From: Gammaproteobacteria bacterium
GTDB lineage: Bacteria; Pseudomonadota; Gammaproteobacteria; Burkholderiales; Burkholderiaceae_C
Assembly (NCBI GenBank): GCA_018903185.1
Contig: JAHIQV010000037.1
Span: 1-5,656, forward strand
DNA: 5,656 nucleotides
Reading direction: 5' to 3'
Shown: positions 5,627-5,656 of the stretch, one piece after another
Numbering within the stretch: the first letter of the stretch is position 1
Layout of the letters: every line of letters begins with the position of its first letter
The notes under the pieces: generated by a model
Database searches by the model: none
Seen by the model: only the letters and a program-made list of their open reading frames with translations
Told to the model about the DNA's origin: nothing
Made by a program: the position numbers and the translations under genes

Positions 5627-5656
5627 ATGATCCAACCACCGAACCCCGCCACCGCC
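5627..5656 (+). CDS. Possible start of a divergent gene (3' partial, product unknown)
   Basis: An ATG at 5627 opens ten codons (MIQPPNPATA) to the window edge, divergent from the FAH-family gene with 141 bases between the two starts. No Shine-Dalgarno precedes it. Such a position often holds a divergently transcribed regulator, but nothing in ten residues shows the function. This is a tentative call resting on position and an open frame only. Confidence 0.25.
   Translation, partial: MIQPPNPATA

Overview
The window is GC-rich (by eye well above 60%), dense in coding sequence and biased to G/C at third codon positions. Gene content, protein sequence style and a palindromic intergenic repeat all suggest a betaproteobacterium of the Burkholderiales, most likely Comamonadaceae (Hydrogenophaga/Acidovorax-like). 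The family assignment is inference; no taxonomic marker gene is present.

Layout: (1) Bases 1-1730 carry the end of a branched-chain-amino-acid-type (HAAT/Liv) ABC importer operon. The first gene enters from the left edge and is a fusion of a LivM-type permease C-terminus with a LivG-type ATPase. It is followed one base later by a stand-alone LivF-type ATPase. (2) Bases 1776-3491 encode a DmdC-like acyl-CoA dehydrogenase on the same strand, probably in the same operon. (3) Bases 3537-4070 encode a MarR-family regulator with a probable leaderless start. (4) Bases 4071-4213 are a regulatory intergenic region with a perfect 7+7 bp dyad, phased direct repeats and a good -10 box. (5) Bases 4214-4537 encode a small cysteine-free HxlR-like winged-helix regulator. 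(6) Bases about 4551-4656 lie between convergent genes and are packed with hairpins, including a probable REP-like repeat that runs into the 3' end of the next gene. (7) Bases 4631-5485 on the minus strand encode a fumarylacetoacetate hydrolase (FAH) family enzyme. (8) A divergent plus-strand gene may begin at 5627 and leave the window.

Working model (inference): the Liv-type importer brings in a carboxylate or amino-acid-like substrate, which becomes a CoA thioester and is oxidised by the acyl-CoA dehydrogenase. The MarR protein may sense a pathway acid or CoA ester. The HxlR-like gene probably controls itself, or is controlled, through the dyad upstream of it. The FAH enzyme is a separate transcription unit acting on a 2,4-diketo acid.

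I see no CRISPR array, RNA gene, transposase, toxin-antitoxin pair or phage gene. Most of the window is ordinary catabolic chromosome. The most noteworthy points are the LivM-LivG fusion with an altered ABC signature, the operator architecture at 4086-4169, and the repeat that overlaps the FAH C-terminus.
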